From: an uncultured Luminiphilus sp.
Lineage (GTDB): Bacteria > Pseudomonadota > Gammaproteobacteria > Pseudomonadales > Halieaceae
Reading direction: 5' to 3'
NCBI GenBank assembly: GCA_943840615.1
Contig: CALSVI010000009.1
Span: 124,001 to 188,000 of the forward strand
DNA: 64,000 nt
In this document: positions 54,453 through 63,945 of the stretch, piece by piece
Layout: every line of letters begins with the position of its first letter
How positions within the stretch are numbered: the stretch's first letter is position 1
The notes under the pieces: generated by a model
Told to the model about the DNA's origin: nothing
The model's input: the letters and a program-made list of their open reading frames with translations, nothing else
Databases searched by the model: none
Program-made: the position numbers and the translations under genes

Positions 54453-54881
54453 ATGGCAACAACCCTACAGTGTGACATCGTGAGCGCCGAGTCCCAGATT
54501 TACTCGGGGTCGGTTGAGCTTTTGGTTGCCACCGGCGTGGAGGGAGAGTTGGGTGTGTGCTTCGGCCATGCTGCACTCCTCACGCGCTTGATTCCCGGAC
54601 CCATTCGTGTGGTGGAGCAAGGCGGAGACGAGCAGGTCTACTATGCGTCGGGCGGGTTTCTTGAAGTCCAGGGGGATGTAGTGACCGTGCTTGCCGATAC
54701 GGCGGTGCGCGCCGACGACATTGACGAGGCCGCGGCAGAGACCGCCCGCAAGGACGCCGAGGAGGCGCTCGCCAATCAACAAGGTGAAATCGATTACAGT
54801 CGCGCCTCGTCGCAACTCGCTGAGGCTACGGCCCAGTTGGCCGCATTGCGCAAGCTGAAAAATCGCGCCGGCCGCGGCTGA
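54453..54881 (+). CDS. atpC: ATP synthase F1 epsilon subunit
   Basis: A 142-residue subunit with an N-terminal beta barrel (LQCDIVSAESQIYSGSVELL, GELGVCFGHAALLTRLIPGP, VYYASGGFLEVQGDVVTVLA) and a C-terminal two-helix inhibitory domain rich in Ala/Glu. Last gene of the atp operon, 20 bp after atpD. No clear terminator follows. Confidence 0.96.
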   Translation: MATTLQCDIVSAESQIYSGSVELLVATGVEGELGVCFGHAALLTRLIPGPIRVVEQGGDEQVYYASGGFLEVQGDVVTVLADTAVRADDIDEAAAETARKDAEEALANQQGEIDYSRASSQLAEATAQLAALRKLKNRAGRG

Positions 54882-55005
54882 TCCCTCCAACTGCCCCAAT
54901 ACCCCTTATTTTTGGTGTTAGTTTGCCCATCGCGCCCGTAGCGCTTGCAAAGCGTCTGTGGTTGTCAATGATGGGCATTCCCTAACCGCCCGAGCGGATG
55001 CTCTC

Positions 55006-56373
55006 ATGCTGGAAGTGATCATTTTGGCTGCTGGACAAGGCAGCCGGATGCAATCCTCGCTGCCCAAAGTCCTGCACACGCTTGCCGGCCAGCCGCTGGT
55101 GGCGCACGTACTTGAGAGCGCTCGGAAATTGGGCGCCCAGCAGATCCACGTTGTGGTGGGTCACGGCGCTGAGGCGGTTGAGGCGACTGTGAGTGCGGCC
55201 GACGTGCAATGCCATTTGCAAGCGGAGCAATGGGGCACGGGTCACGCGGTGCAGCAAGCCATCGACGCCTGCCAAGCTGACAGCACCGTGCTGGTGCTGT
55301 TCGGTGATGTTCCGCTAATAGCCGAGCAGACTTTACGCGAGGTGGTTAGTGCCGCCGAAACAGGCGTTGCAATGTTGTCAGCGAATCTTGAAAACTCCTC
55401 TGGTTATGGTCGCGTCGAACGCGACTCACAGGGCGAATTTATCGCTGTAGTGGAAGAAAAAGATGCGACGGAGGCGCAACGGCAGCTGACTGAGATTAAT
55501 ACCGGCGTGTTGGCGTCGAGCGCGGATGCGCTGAAAAATTGGTTGGCGCGCGTGGATAACCAGAATGCGCAGTCAGAGTTTTATTTGCCCGACGTACTGG
55601 GTCTCGCAAGGCTGGACGGCGAGGTAGTGACCGTGGTGTGTTCAGACAACGTTTTTGACACCCTTGGGGTTAACTCTCCGCAGCAGCTGGAACAGCTTGA
55701 GCGACTGCATCAGGCGTCATTGGCGGATCAGCTCATGACCGGGGGGGTGGTGATCAGTGACCGGTCGCGGCTGGATATTCGGGGTCGACTGGAGTGTGGC
55801 CGCGATGTGCAGCTCGATGTGAATGTCGTGATAGAGGGGGATGTGTCGCTCGGCGACGAAGTGTCGATCGGCGCCAACTGTATTGTGCGTAACGCGCAGA
55901 TTGGCGCGGGCGCCCGCATTCTCCCATTTACCCATATAGAGGGCGCGAAGGTTCAATCCGGCGCGGTGATTGGCCCTTACGCCCGCCTCCGGCCAGGCTC
56001 TGTGATCGGTGAGCAGGCTAAAGTCGGGAACTTCGTTGAAATCAAAAATACGCATCTCGGGAAGGGCGCCAAAGCTAACCATCTGGCTTACCTCGGCGAT
56101 GCGGACATTGGTGACCTGAGTAATGTGGGTGCCGGCACGATTACCTGCAATTACGATGGTGCCAACAAGCACCGCACCATTTTGGGGGACTCCGTTTTTG
56201 TGGGATCTAACAGCACCTTGGTTGCCCCGCTAACTATCGACTCAGGCGGCTTTGTCGCGGCAGGGTCGACCATCACCGATGATGTGAAGGCAGATCAACT
56301 GGCGGTGGCCCGGGGTCGGCAGCGCAATGTTGAGGGTTGGCAGCGGCCTGCGAAGCCAGAGGACAGCGACTGA
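55006..56373 (+). CDS. glmU: Bifunctional GlmU (UDP-GlcNAc pyrophosphorylase / GlcN-1-P acetyltransferase)
   Basis: A 455-residue enzyme making UDP-GlcNAc for peptidoglycan and LPS. The N-terminal pyrophosphorylase has ILAAGQGSRMQSSLPKVLH (nucleotide loop with Lys). The C-terminal left-handed beta-helix has IGPYARLRPGSVIGEQAKVG, FVEIKNTHLGKGAKANHLAY and GAGTITCNYDGANKH with the catalytic His. Length equals E. coli (456). I chose the ATG at 55006; a frame from 54958 adds 16 residues. Its stop overlaps the glmS start. Confidence 0.97.
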   Translation: MLEVIILAAGQGSRMQSSLPKVLHTLAGQPLVAHVLESARKLGAQQIHVVVGHGAEAVEATVSAADVQCHLQAEQWGTGHAVQQAIDACQADSTVLVLFGDVPLIAEQTLREVVSAAETGVAMLSANLENSSGYGRVERDSQGEFIAVVEEKDATEAQRQLTEINTGVLASSADALKNWLARVDNQNAQSEFYLPDVLGLARLDGEVVTVVCSDNVFDTLGVNSPQQLEQLERLHQASLADQLMTGGVVISDRSRLDIRGRLECGRDVQLDVNVVIEGDVSLGDEVSIGANCIVRNAQIGAGARILPFTHIEGAKVQSGAVIGPYARLRPGSVIGEQAKVGNFVEIKNTHLGKGAKANHLAYLGDADIGDLSNVGAGTITCNYDGANKHRTILGDSVFVGSNSTLVAPLTIDSGGFVAAGSTITDDVKADQLAVARGRQRNVEGWQRPAKPEDSD

Positions 56374-58193
56374 TGTGTGGCATTGTGGCGGTTGCTGCGC
56401 AGCGGGACTGCACAGAGATCCTGTTAGAGGGTCTGCGGCGACTCGAGTACCGCGGCTATGATTCAGCCGGGTTGGCCTTGATTGACCGGCATGGTGGGTT
56501 ATCGAGCCATAAATGCCTGGGTCGTGTAGCGGCGCTGGAAGAAGCGCAAGCGGCATCACCTATTCAGGGCGGCACAGGTATTGCGCACACCCGCTGGGCC
56601 ACCCATGGCGAGCCCTCGGTACTCAACGCTCATCCTCATATCGTGAATGATCGGATTGCTGTGGTGCACAACGGCATTATCGAGAACCACGCTGCCCTGC
56701 GGGCGCAACTCAAGGCTGAGGGTCGTGAGTGCGCCTCAGACACCGATACCGAAGTGATAGCGCACCTCATTGAACGCGCCGTTGCGTCCGAAGGCGCGTT
56801 ACTGCCAGCGGTGCAAACTGTTCTTCCACAGCTCCAAGGTGCTTACGCGCTGGCGATTGTCGACCGCGAAGCACCTAACACAGCGATTGTGGCGCGACAG
56901 GGTAGCCCTCTCGTGCTGGGGCTAGGGATTGGCGAGAATTTTGCGGGCTCCGATACGCTGGCGCTCCGGTCGGTGACCGATACGTTTGTTTATCTTGAAG
57001 ATGGCGATGTCGCCGAGATGACTGCGGACAGGTATCAGATTTTTAATTCAGCTGGAGAGGTGATTAAAAGAATGCCTACCCGCCTCGGTCTGCAAGCAGA
57101 GGAGGAGGGGCTCGGCGAGCATGAGCACTTTATGCTCAAAGAGATTTTTGAGCAGCCCGCGCGGTTGCGCGACACCGTGAATCAGGGGTCGGCCACTGAT
57201 CAGGCCTTCGGCGCCAACGCGGCAGCGCTGTTCCCCAAGGTGGCGTCCGTGCAAATTCTCGCCTGTGGTACGAGTTATCACGCGGGTTTGGTCGCGCGGC
57301 ACTGGATTGAAGCCCTGGCAGGCCTGCCTTGTCAGGTCGAGGTGGCGTCAGAATTTCGTTATCGTCAATCGGTGACACTGCCAAATACGCTGGTGGTGGG
57401 ACTCTCCCAGTCTGGTGAGACCGCTGACACCCTGGCGGCGCTGGAACATGTTGATGCTGACCGGGTACTCGCGCGTTTGGCCATCTGCAATGTTGACCAC
57501 AGTGCCTTGGTGCGTGCCAGCGAGCTGGTGTATCTGACGCAAGCCGGGACAGAGATTGGCGTGGCGTCCACTAAAGCGTTTACGACACAGCTCGCCGCGC
57601 TGTTGAATCTAACCCTGTGCCTCGCGCGTCATCACGCGCCCAAAGCGCTGTCGGAGATAGAGGTGACGGCGGCACTGGAAGAGATGGCGAGCGCTGCGGA
57701 GGCCGTTTTGAAGCAGGATGCGCGGATCAAGGCGCTTTCCCACCGCTTTACCAATAAACACCACGCACTGTTCCTGGGGCGCGGGATCTATCACCCCATC
57801 GCGATGGAGGGGGCCCTCAAACTCAAGGAAATTTCTTATATCCATGCCGAGGCGTACCCTGCCGGTGAGCTAAAGCACGGTCCGTTAGCACTCGTTGACG
57901 AGGATATGCCGGTGGTGGCCGTGGCCCCCGATGACCGGCTGATGGAAAAGCTACGTTCGAATCTTGAGGAAGTCCGTGCGCGGGGCGGGCAACTGTTCGT
58001 TTTTGCCAGCGAGAATGCGGGCTATCAATCTGGCCCGGGATGTGAGGTGCTGGAGATGCCTGCCTGTGGCCCATTGGCCGGGCCGATTGTGTTTACGATT
58101 GCCTTGCAGCTCCTGTCATATCACGTGGCGGTAGCCAAAGGCACCGATGTCGATAAGCCGCGCAATCTCGCGAAGAGCGTGACAGTGGAATAG
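56373..58193 (+). CDS. glmS: Glucosamine-6-phosphate synthase (isomerizing, glutamine-dependent)
   Basis: A 606-residue enzyme converting Fru-6-P and Gln to GlcN-6-P. N-terminal Cys2 is the glutaminase nucleophile (MCGIV); RRLEYRGYDSAGLAL and HTRWATHGEPSVLNAHPH follow. Two SIS domains carry ACGTSYHAGLVARHWIE, GLSQSGETADTLAAL and STKAFTTQLAALL; the C-terminus ends in KPRNLAKSVTVE. Translationally coupled to glmU (TGATG). The pseudomonad DeoR gene between them is absent. Confidence 0.97.
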   Translation: MCGIVAVAAQRDCTEILLEGLRRLEYRGYDSAGLALIDRHGGLSSHKCLGRVAALEEAQAASPIQGGTGIAHTRWATHGEPSVLNAHPHIVNDRIAVVHNGIIENHAALRAQLKAEGRECASDTDTEVIAHLIERAVASEGALLPAVQTVLPQLQGAYALAIVDREAPNTAIVARQGSPLVLGLGIGENFAGSDTLALRSVTDTFVYLEDGDVAEMTADRYQIFNSAGEVIKRMPTRLGLQAEEEGLGEHEHFMLKEIFEQPARLRDTVNQGSATDQAFGANAAALFPKVASVQILACGTSYHAGLVARHWIEALAGLPCQVEVASEFRYRQSVTLPNTLVVGLSQSGETADTLAALEHVDADRVLARLAICNVDHSALVRASELVYLTQAGTEIGVASTKAFTTQLAALLNLTLCLARHHAPKALSEIEVTAALEEMASAAEAVLKQDARIKALSHRFTNKHHALFLGRGIYHPIAMEGALKLKEISYIHAEAYPAGELKHGPLALVDEDMPVVAVAPDDRLMEKLRSNLEEVRARGGQLFVFASENAGYQSGPGCEVLEMPACGPLAGPIVFTIALQLLSYHVAVAKGTDVDKPRNLAKSVTVE

Positions 58194-58226
58194 CCTCGTG
58201 CCAGCCACTGGCAAGAGGCATCACAT

Positions 58227-58586
58227 TCAGTCGGGATTAGCTGCCTTATAAGCACGAATCGCGGTATTAAAGTCAGCGGCGACCTGCTCTTCCCGCGATA
58301 CGGCAGCATTATAATCGGCGGCGGCCAAGGCATATCGCTCTTGTGCGCTGTCATCCCCCTCGTCAATAGAGGCTTTTTCTGCCGTCATTTGATCATCAAC
58401 GCACTCGAGGTAAATGGCATTAGCTGCCTGAAACGCTTTGACTTCACCCTGCGCGGAAATCATGTCGTCCAGAGTGGCACTATTGCCGTCAGGCGTGGGC
58501 GGGGCAACGGGCATGTCGCAGGCGTGAGCCGCACTGAACGGTAGCATTGTGAGTGCGAGCACTAGCGAGGCAATTTGGATTCTCAT
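58227..58586 (-). CDS. Small secreted protein of unknown function
   Basis: I do not recognise this 119-residue protein. It has a clear signal peptide (about 1-22, ASLVLALTMLPFSAAHA), so the mature form starts near Cys23; the context AAHAC is not a good lipobox, so it is probably soluble periplasmic. The mature part has two cysteines (Cys23, Cys62) and is predicted mostly helical and Ala/Glu/Asp/Gln rich, with AQERYALAAADYNAAVSREE and FNTAIRAYKAANPD. It lies alone between glmS and uvrD, opposite to both. Confidence 0.75.
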   Translation of the reverse strand: MRIQIASLVLALTMLPFSAAHACDMPVAPPTPDGNSATLDDMISAQGEVKAFQAANAIYLECVDDQMTAEKASIDEGDDSAQERYALAAADYNAAVSREEQVAADFNTAIRAYKAANPD

Positions 58587-58791
58587 AATCGATTTCCTTG
58601 TGATGTGGGGCGCGATGTTCTCGACCTTCTTGAAAGCCCCTTGTGGCTCGTTAAAACCGGCGATTGCTCAAAATAGGTCTGCGAGTGTTGGTCACTTTAT
58701 ACCAATGAAAGCAATCTGAAGAAACCGCTATCCACGCAGCAACCACGAAGGTTACTTCAGTGGATTCCCCCCATTCCGTTACACTCCTGTT

Positions 58792-60948
58792 ATGGATGTA
58801 TCGGATATTTTGAGCCCGCTCAATACGGCGCAGCGTGATGCGGTGACGGCCAGCTCAGGCCACCTGTTGGTGCTGGCTGGCGCCGGGTCAGGCAAAACCC
58901 GTGTGTTGGTGCATCGGATCGCCTGGTTGATCCGTGCGGAGGGATTCTCTGCTCAATCCGTGCTCGCGGTCACCTTTACCAACAAGGCCGCTCGCGAGAT
59001 GCGGGGTCGCATCGAGGACATGCTCCAGATGCCCACCCATGGCCTGTGGGTAGGGACTTTTCATGGTCTGGCTCACCGACTCCTGAAAGCACACTGGCGG
59101 GAAGCCGGTTTACCGCAGCAGTTTCAGATTCTGGATAGCGATGACCAACTGCGGGTCGTGAAACGAATCTGCCGCGAGCTTGAACTTGATGAGGCGCGCT
59201 GGCCCCCGAAGCAGGCGCAGTGGTTCATTAACGGGCAAAAAGACGAAGGACTCCGCGCGCGTCATGTAGAGGCACCCGAGGGTGATTTGTATGCCAAAAC
59301 CATGGTGCGGATCTATGCGGCGTATGAGGAAACCTGCGAGCGGGGTGGCCTAGTCGATTTTGCCGAGCTGCTTCTCAGAGCGCATGAGCTATGGCTGAAG
59401 TCTCCAGAAACCCTTCAGCACTACCAGCAGCGGTTTAAAACGATTCTGGTGGATGAGTTTCAGGACACCAATACCATCCAGTACGCCTGGCTGCGGGTGT
59501 TGGCAGGCCAGACTATTCCAGTGGTTGCGGTAGGAGATGATGATCAGTCGATCTACGGTTGGCGCGGCGCCCGGGTGGAAAACATTCAGCGTTTCGCCGA
59601 GGATTTCAAAGGGACTGAGACGGTGCGACTTGAGCAGAATTATCGCTCTACCGAAATCATTCTTGAGGCGGCGAACGGTTTGATTGCACGCAACGCAGGC
59701 AGGCTGGGGAAGAATCTTTGGACTGAGGGTGAGCGCGGTGAACCGATCACCCTATATGCGGGTTTCAATGAACAAGATGAAGCGCGCTATATCGTTGAGC
59801 AAGCCGAGACCTGGGCTGGCGACGGCCACCCTCGCCGTTCCATAGCGATTTTATATCGATCCAACGCGCAGTCACGGGTACTCGAAGAAGCGTTGCTGCG
59901 CGAGGGGATCCCTTATCGGATTTATGGCGGGCAGCGATTTTACGAGCGTCTTGAGATACGCAATGCGCTGGCTTATCTGCGTCTCGCACAAACACGCGAC
60001 GATGATCCTGCACTTGAACGAGTATTGAACACACCGCCTAGAGGGATTGGCAGTAAGACGGTAGAAAAGCTGCGAGAGGTGGCGCGCGCAGAGCAAATCT
60101 CTTTGTGGCGAGCCATTCATCGCGTTAGGGAGCACACTTTACTGCCGGCCCGGGCGTTGACCGCCTTGGCGCATTTTCAGTCGTTGATTGATGATCTCGA
60201 TCGGGCGTCCGAAACACTGCCGCTGGATGAGCTGACTGAGCACGTCATCGAAGTGAGCGGGCTGCTGGATTACCACCGTTCTGAAAAAGGGGAGCGAGGG
60301 CAGGCGCGCGTCGAGAACCTGCAGGAATTGCAGACGGCGACACGCCTCTTTGAAGCCGAAGACGAGACGATCTCGCCGCTGCAAGCTTTTCTTGATAGCG
60401 CAGCGCTCGATGCCGGAGAAGGTCAGGCTGATCCCTACGAGGACAGCATTCAGATGATGACGCTGCACTCGGCTAAGGGCCTCGAGTTTCCGTTAGTGTT
60501 CATTGCCGGGATGGAAGAAAATTTGTTTCCTCATCAAATGTCGCTTGAGGAGCCGGGTCGTCTGGAGGAGGAGCGGCGTTTGGCGTACGTTGGCATCACC
60601 CGCGCGATGAAAAAGTTGATCGTGACCTATGCTGAAAATCGCCGGCTGTACGGGGGTGATATGTACAACACGCCTTCGCGGTTTATCCGCGAGATACCGG
60701 GAGAACTGATTGAGGAAGTCCGATTGAATGGCGCCATTTCCCGCCCTATCGGGTCTCTCGCACACGCCTCTCTAGCGGACCCCCCCGCGGAGGGGATCGA
60801 ACTCGGCCGCTTGGTGTTGCACCAGGTGTTCGGTGAGGGTGTCGTGACCCAGTTCGAGGGGCAGGGCGGCAATGCCCGGGTCGAGGTGAGTTTCAGTGAA
60901 GGTAGCAAGTGGCTTGTGCTTCAATACGCCAACCTGACGCTACTCTAA
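58792..60948 (+). CDS. uvrD: DNA helicase II UvrD
   Basis: A 718-residue SF1A 3'-5' helicase for mismatch and excision repair. Walker A LAGAGSGKTRVLVHRIAW (about 28-36), FTNKAAREMRGRIE, Walker B ILVDEFQDTNTIQY, GDDDQSIYGWRGA, NYRSTEIILEAAN, TLHSAKGLEFP and YVGITRAMKKL are in order. The C-terminal RLVLHQVFGEGVVTQFEG Tudor-like tail separates it from Rep. Length matches E. coli (720). I see no LexA box upstream. dctP follows after 9 bp. Confidence 0.96.
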   Translation: MDVSDILSPLNTAQRDAVTASSGHLLVLAGAGSGKTRVLVHRIAWLIRAEGFSAQSVLAVTFTNKAAREMRGRIEDMLQMPTHGLWVGTFHGLAHRLLKAHWREAGLPQQFQILDSDDQLRVVKRICRELELDEARWPPKQAQWFINGQKDEGLRARHVEAPEGDLYAKTMVRIYAAYEETCERGGLVDFAELLLRAHELWLKSPETLQHYQQRFKTILVDEFQDTNTIQYAWLRVLAGQTIPVVAVGDDDQSIYGWRGARVENIQRFAEDFKGTETVRLEQNYRSTEIILEAANGLIARNAGRLGKNLWTEGERGEPITLYAGFNEQDEARYIVEQAETWAGDGHPRRSIAILYRSNAQSRVLEEALLREGIPYRIYGGQRFYERLEIRNALAYLRLAQTRDDDPALERVLNTPPRGIGSKTVEKLREVARAEQISLWRAIHRVREHTLLPARALTALAHFQSLIDDLDRASETLPLDELTEHVIEVSGLLDYHRSEKGERGQARVENLQELQTATRLFEAEDETISPLQAFLDSAALDAGEGQADPYEDSIQMMTLHSAKGLEFPLVFIAGMEENLFPHQMSLEEPGRLEEERRLAYVGITRAMKKLIVTYAENRRLYGGDMYNTPSRFIREIPGELIEEVRLNGAISRPIGSLAHASLADPPAEGIELGRLVLHQVFGEGVVTQFEGQGGNARVEVSFSEGSKWLVLQYANLTLL

Positions 60949-60957
60949 GGAAAATCC

Positions 60958-62112
60958 ATGCGCGAAAAACAGGTCTTACCCGTTGCCGTAGTGGGGCTGA
61001 CCGCTGCTCTGGTGGCCGTGGTGGCACTGTGGACGCTGGATCGGGCGGGCACCACTACCCAGATGGTGGTGACCTCCGACGGTCCCGCAGAGGCCATCGA
61101 GTGGAAGCTGGTGACCACTTGGCCAAAGGGGTTGCCCGGGCTGGGTGCCGCGCCGGAGAACTTTGCCCGACGCGTAAACGAGGCCTCAGGTGGGCGTTTG
61201 CACATCAAAGTCTTTGGTGCCGGCGAGATCGTACCCGCGTTTGAGGTATTTGACGCGGTCTCTCAAGGCGTGGCTGAAGCGGGCCATGGGGCGTCGTACT
61301 ACTGGAAAGGCAAAATTCCAGCCTCGGTATTTTATACAGCGGTGCCCTTCGGCATGACGGCGCAGGAGGCGAACGGTTGGCTGCATTACGGCGGTGGCCT
61401 GCAGCTGTGGCGCGAACTGTATGCGCCGTTTGGCGTGGTGCCCTTCGCAGGAGGCAGTACCGGGGTGCAGATGGCGGGTTGGTTCAATATTCGCCTGAAT
61501 AATCGCGAGGATCTCAATGGATTAAAGATGCGAATTCCTGGTCTTGCTGGAGAGGTATTTGACGCGGCCGGTGGCTCTGCCGTGCGAATTGCCGGCGGTG
61601 AGGTCTATACCTCTATGCAGACGGGCGTGATTGATGCCGTAGAGTGGGTGGGCCCCTATAACGACCGAACGCTCGGGCTAATGGAGGTCGGTGATTATTA
61701 TTACTATCCAGGCTGGCACGAGCCAGGGGCGATGCTGGAGATCATCGTCAACGCCGATGCGCTCGCAGCGCTGCCAGCAGATCTACAGGCGATTGTGCGG
61801 GTTGCTGCGCGTGCGACTAATACCGATATGCTGGACGACTTCACCGCCCATAACAGCGAATCACTCCAGATTTTACTCACGGATTTCGATACCGAGGTGT
61901 TGCCGCTCCCCGACGACATCATGGACGTACTGTATGAAAGCAGCCAAGTGGTGGTTCAGTCACTGGTCGAGAGCGACCCTATGGCGAGGAAAATTGCGGC
62001 GTCATACTTTGATTTTGCCGAGCGGGTGCGCACGTACCATGAGATCTCGGAGCGAGCCTATCTCAACGGCCGGGACCGCCTGTTGCCGCCGGTGACCCTC
62101 ACTGCGGAATAG
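60958..62112 (+). CDS. TRAP transporter solute-binding protein, TakP-like (2-oxoacid type)
   Basis: A 384-residue DctP-family periplasmic receptor. It has an N-terminal hydrophobic segment (about 7-27) that may stay as an anchor, since no clear cleavage site follows. WKLVTTWPKGLPGLGAAPEN, LKMRIPGLAGEVF with the carboxylate-binding Arg, and VIDAVEWVGPYND resemble TakP, whose members bind 2-oxoacids such as pyruvate with a cation; the ligand here is inferred. Unusually it is on the opposite strand from dctQ-dctM, with yciA between, and directly downstream of uvrD. Its stop overlaps convergent yciA by 14 bp. Confidence 0.9.
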   Translation: MREKQVLPVAVVGLTAALVAVVALWTLDRAGTTTQMVVTSDGPAEAIEWKLVTTWPKGLPGLGAAPENFARRVNEASGGRLHIKVFGAGEIVPAFEVFDAVSQGVAEAGHGASYYWKGKIPASVFYTAVPFGMTAQEANGWLHYGGGLQLWRELYAPFGVVPFAGGSTGVQMAGWFNIRLNNREDLNGLKMRIPGLAGEVFDAAGGSAVRIAGGEVYTSMQTGVIDAVEWVGPYNDRTLGLMEVGDYYYYPGWHEPGAMLEIIVNADALAALPADLQAIVRVAARATNTDMLDDFTAHNSESLQILLTDFDTEVLPLPDDIMDVLYESSQVVVQSLVESDPMARKIAASYFDFAERVRTYHEISERAYLNGRDRLLPPVTLTAE

Positions 62113-62497
62113 GTCGGGTCAGTTTGTTTTCATCAATGGCCACGTAGATAAACTCACCCTCGGTCACTTTGAGGGGCTCACCATCCTGCTTGGCGTTAAT
62201 CCAGACTTCTACCAAAATGCGCGCGGAGCTCCGGCCCGTCTCGAGGACGTCACAGTAGCAACTCACGACGGCGCCCACGTGAACCGGTGTCAGGAATGAC
62301 ATCCCTTCGATCGCGACGGTCGCTACGCGGCCTTCCGCCAATTCCGCTGCGGTAATGCTGCCCGCCAGATCCATTTGCGAGAGTAGCCAGCCACCAAAAA
62401 TATCGCCGTTGGCGTTGGTATCCTTTGGCATGGCGATAGTCTGCAGCGCCAATTCACCAAAGGGCCGCGGGTGGGTATCGAGTTCTTCTACTGACAT
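62099..62497 (-). CDS. YciA-family acyl-CoA thioesterase
   Basis: A 132-residue hotdog-fold thioesterase hydrolysing acyl-CoAs. Family signature MPKDTNANGDIFGGWLLSQM is present, with the likely catalytic Asp43 in SQMD. VTEGEFIYVAIDENKLTRPI matches the last strand; the C-terminal helix of E. coli/Haemophilus YciA is lacking, so the protein stops about 20 residues early. I chose the ATG at 62497 with AAGGGG upstream. It separates dctP from dctM. Confidence 0.92.
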   Translation of the reverse strand: MSVEELDTHPRPFGELALQTIAMPKDTNANGDIFGGWLLSQMDLAGSITAAELAEGRVATVAIEGMSFLTPVHVGAVVSCYCDVLETGRSSARILVEVWINAKQDGEPLKVTEGEFIYVAIDENKLTRPIPQ

Positions 62498-62577
62498 GGT
62501 CGCCCCTTTTAACGATGCGGATGGATTTAATACTTCGCGGCAATGCATCGGACAAAGACCAACCGCCGGTTAAGCCA

Positions 62578-63945
62578 TTATCGCCCCAAGACGCCCGGTA
62601 GCCATAGCACCAAATTGGGCCACCACCACATCAACACTAGCAGCAGGAGCTGGATGAGCACGAAAGGCAAAACACCCGAATAGATCGCCCGGGTACTCAC
62701 ACTCTCAGGCGCCACTCCGCGGAGGTAAAACAGGGCAAAGCCGAAAGGAGGCGTCAGGAACGAGGTCTGAAGATTCACTGCGATCATGACCCCCAGCCAG
62801 ATCGGGTCGAAACCCATGGTTAATAAAATAGGACCGACCACCGGGACGACTACAAAGGTGATCTCGATGAAATCGAGAATGAATCCCAGCAAAAACATCA
62901 CCAACATCACGACCAGCAGTGCCCTTTGTGGTCCACCGCCCAGCTCCTCAAAAAAAGATTCGATCATGGCGTCACCACCGAACCCCCGAAATACCAGCGA
63001 AAATACCGCGGCGCCGATCAGGATCAGAAAGACCATGCTGGTGGTGTATAGGGTGGACCGGGAGATGTCTTGCAACACGCTAAGGCTCAGGGCGCCTCGG
63101 CATAACGCCAGCAGCAATGCTCCGGTGGCGCCAACGCCGGCTGCTTCTGTAGGTGTGGCGGCTCCGATGAGAATGGAGCCGAGTACCAACATGATTAAAC
63201 CCAGCGGCGGCAGTACGGCCAAAGCGGCTGACCGCACGTCGGTTTTGTCGACCGCAGCGGGTGGCGCGCTACCCGGTTGCAGGAGGGCACGGAGTAGCAG
63301 GTAGCCGAGATAAAGCATCACCAACAGCACCCCCGGCACCATGGCGCCCACAAACAAGTCGCCCACCGATACGGTGTCTGTGTTGATGATGTTCATCCGT
63401 AATTGCGCCTGTTGGTAGGCGCTCGACATGATGTCGCCCAGCAGCACCAACGCAATAGAAGGCGGAATAATTTGCCCCAGCGTGCCCGTGGCACAAATCG
63501 TCCCTGCAGCGAGCTGAGGCGAATAACCTGCTTTGAGCATGGTTGGCAGGGCCAGCACACCCATTGTGACGACAGTGGCACCCACAATGCCGGTGCTGGC
63601 GGCCAGTAACGCACCCACCACAATCACAGCGACGCCCAGTCCGCCCGGTCGGGCGCCAAATAGCCCCGCCATATTAGCCAACAGATCTTCTGCTATCCGT
63701 GCCCGCTCGAGTACCACACCCATGAGGATGAAAAGGGGCACAGCAACGAGGGTCTCGTTTCCCATGGTGCCGAAAATTCTGGCGGTCAGCGCTGATAGGT
63801 AATCGGGGTCAAAATGGCCAAGCAGGATGCCGAGGGCCGCAAAGCCTAATGCGGTGCCGCCCAGCGTTAGCGCAACAGGGAAGCCGAGCAGCAATACGCC
63901 ACAGACTACAACGAACATGGCCAGCGCGAGCTGACCCTCGATCAC
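62578..63945 (-). CDS. TRAP transporter large permease DctM
   Basis: A 455-residue IT-superfamily permease with about 12-13 hydrophobic segments. GNETLVAVPLFILMGVVLER, ASTGIVGATVVTMGVLALPT, GTICATGTLGQIIPPSIALV and LDFIEITFVVVPVVGPILL are DctM hallmarks. I prefer the GTG at 63945 (GGGAG 6 nt upstream, overlap with the upstream dctQ stop); an ATG at 63987 lies in the dctQ tail. Partner receptor is probably the TakP-like protein at 60958. Confidence 0.93.
   Translation of the reverse strand: MIEGQLALAMFVVVCGVLLLGFPVALTLGGTALGFAALGILLGHFDPDYLSALTARIFGTMGNETLVAVPLFILMGVVLERARIAEDLLANMAGLFGARPGGLGVAVIVVGALLAASTGIVGATVVTMGVLALPTMLKAGYSPQLAAGTICATGTLGQIIPPSIALVLLGDIMSSAYQQAQLRMNIINTDTVSVGDLFVGAMVPGVLLVMLYLGYLLLRALLQPGSAPPAAVDKTDVRSAALAVLPPLGLIMLVLGSILIGAATPTEAAGVGATGALLLALCRGALSLSVLQDISRSTLYTTSMVFLILIGAAVFSLVFRGFGGDAMIESFFEELGGGPQRALLVVMLVMFLLGFILDFIEITFVVVPVVGPILLTMGFDPIWLGVMIAVNLQTSFLTPPFGFALFYLRGVAPESVSTRAIYSGVLPFVLIQLLLLVLMWWWPNLVLWLPGVLGR

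Noticed and set aside
58199-58216. TGCCAG/CTGGCA hairpin after glmS as a terminator
   Set aside because: Six-bp stem with a 3-nt loop but no T run on either strand; too weak to call.
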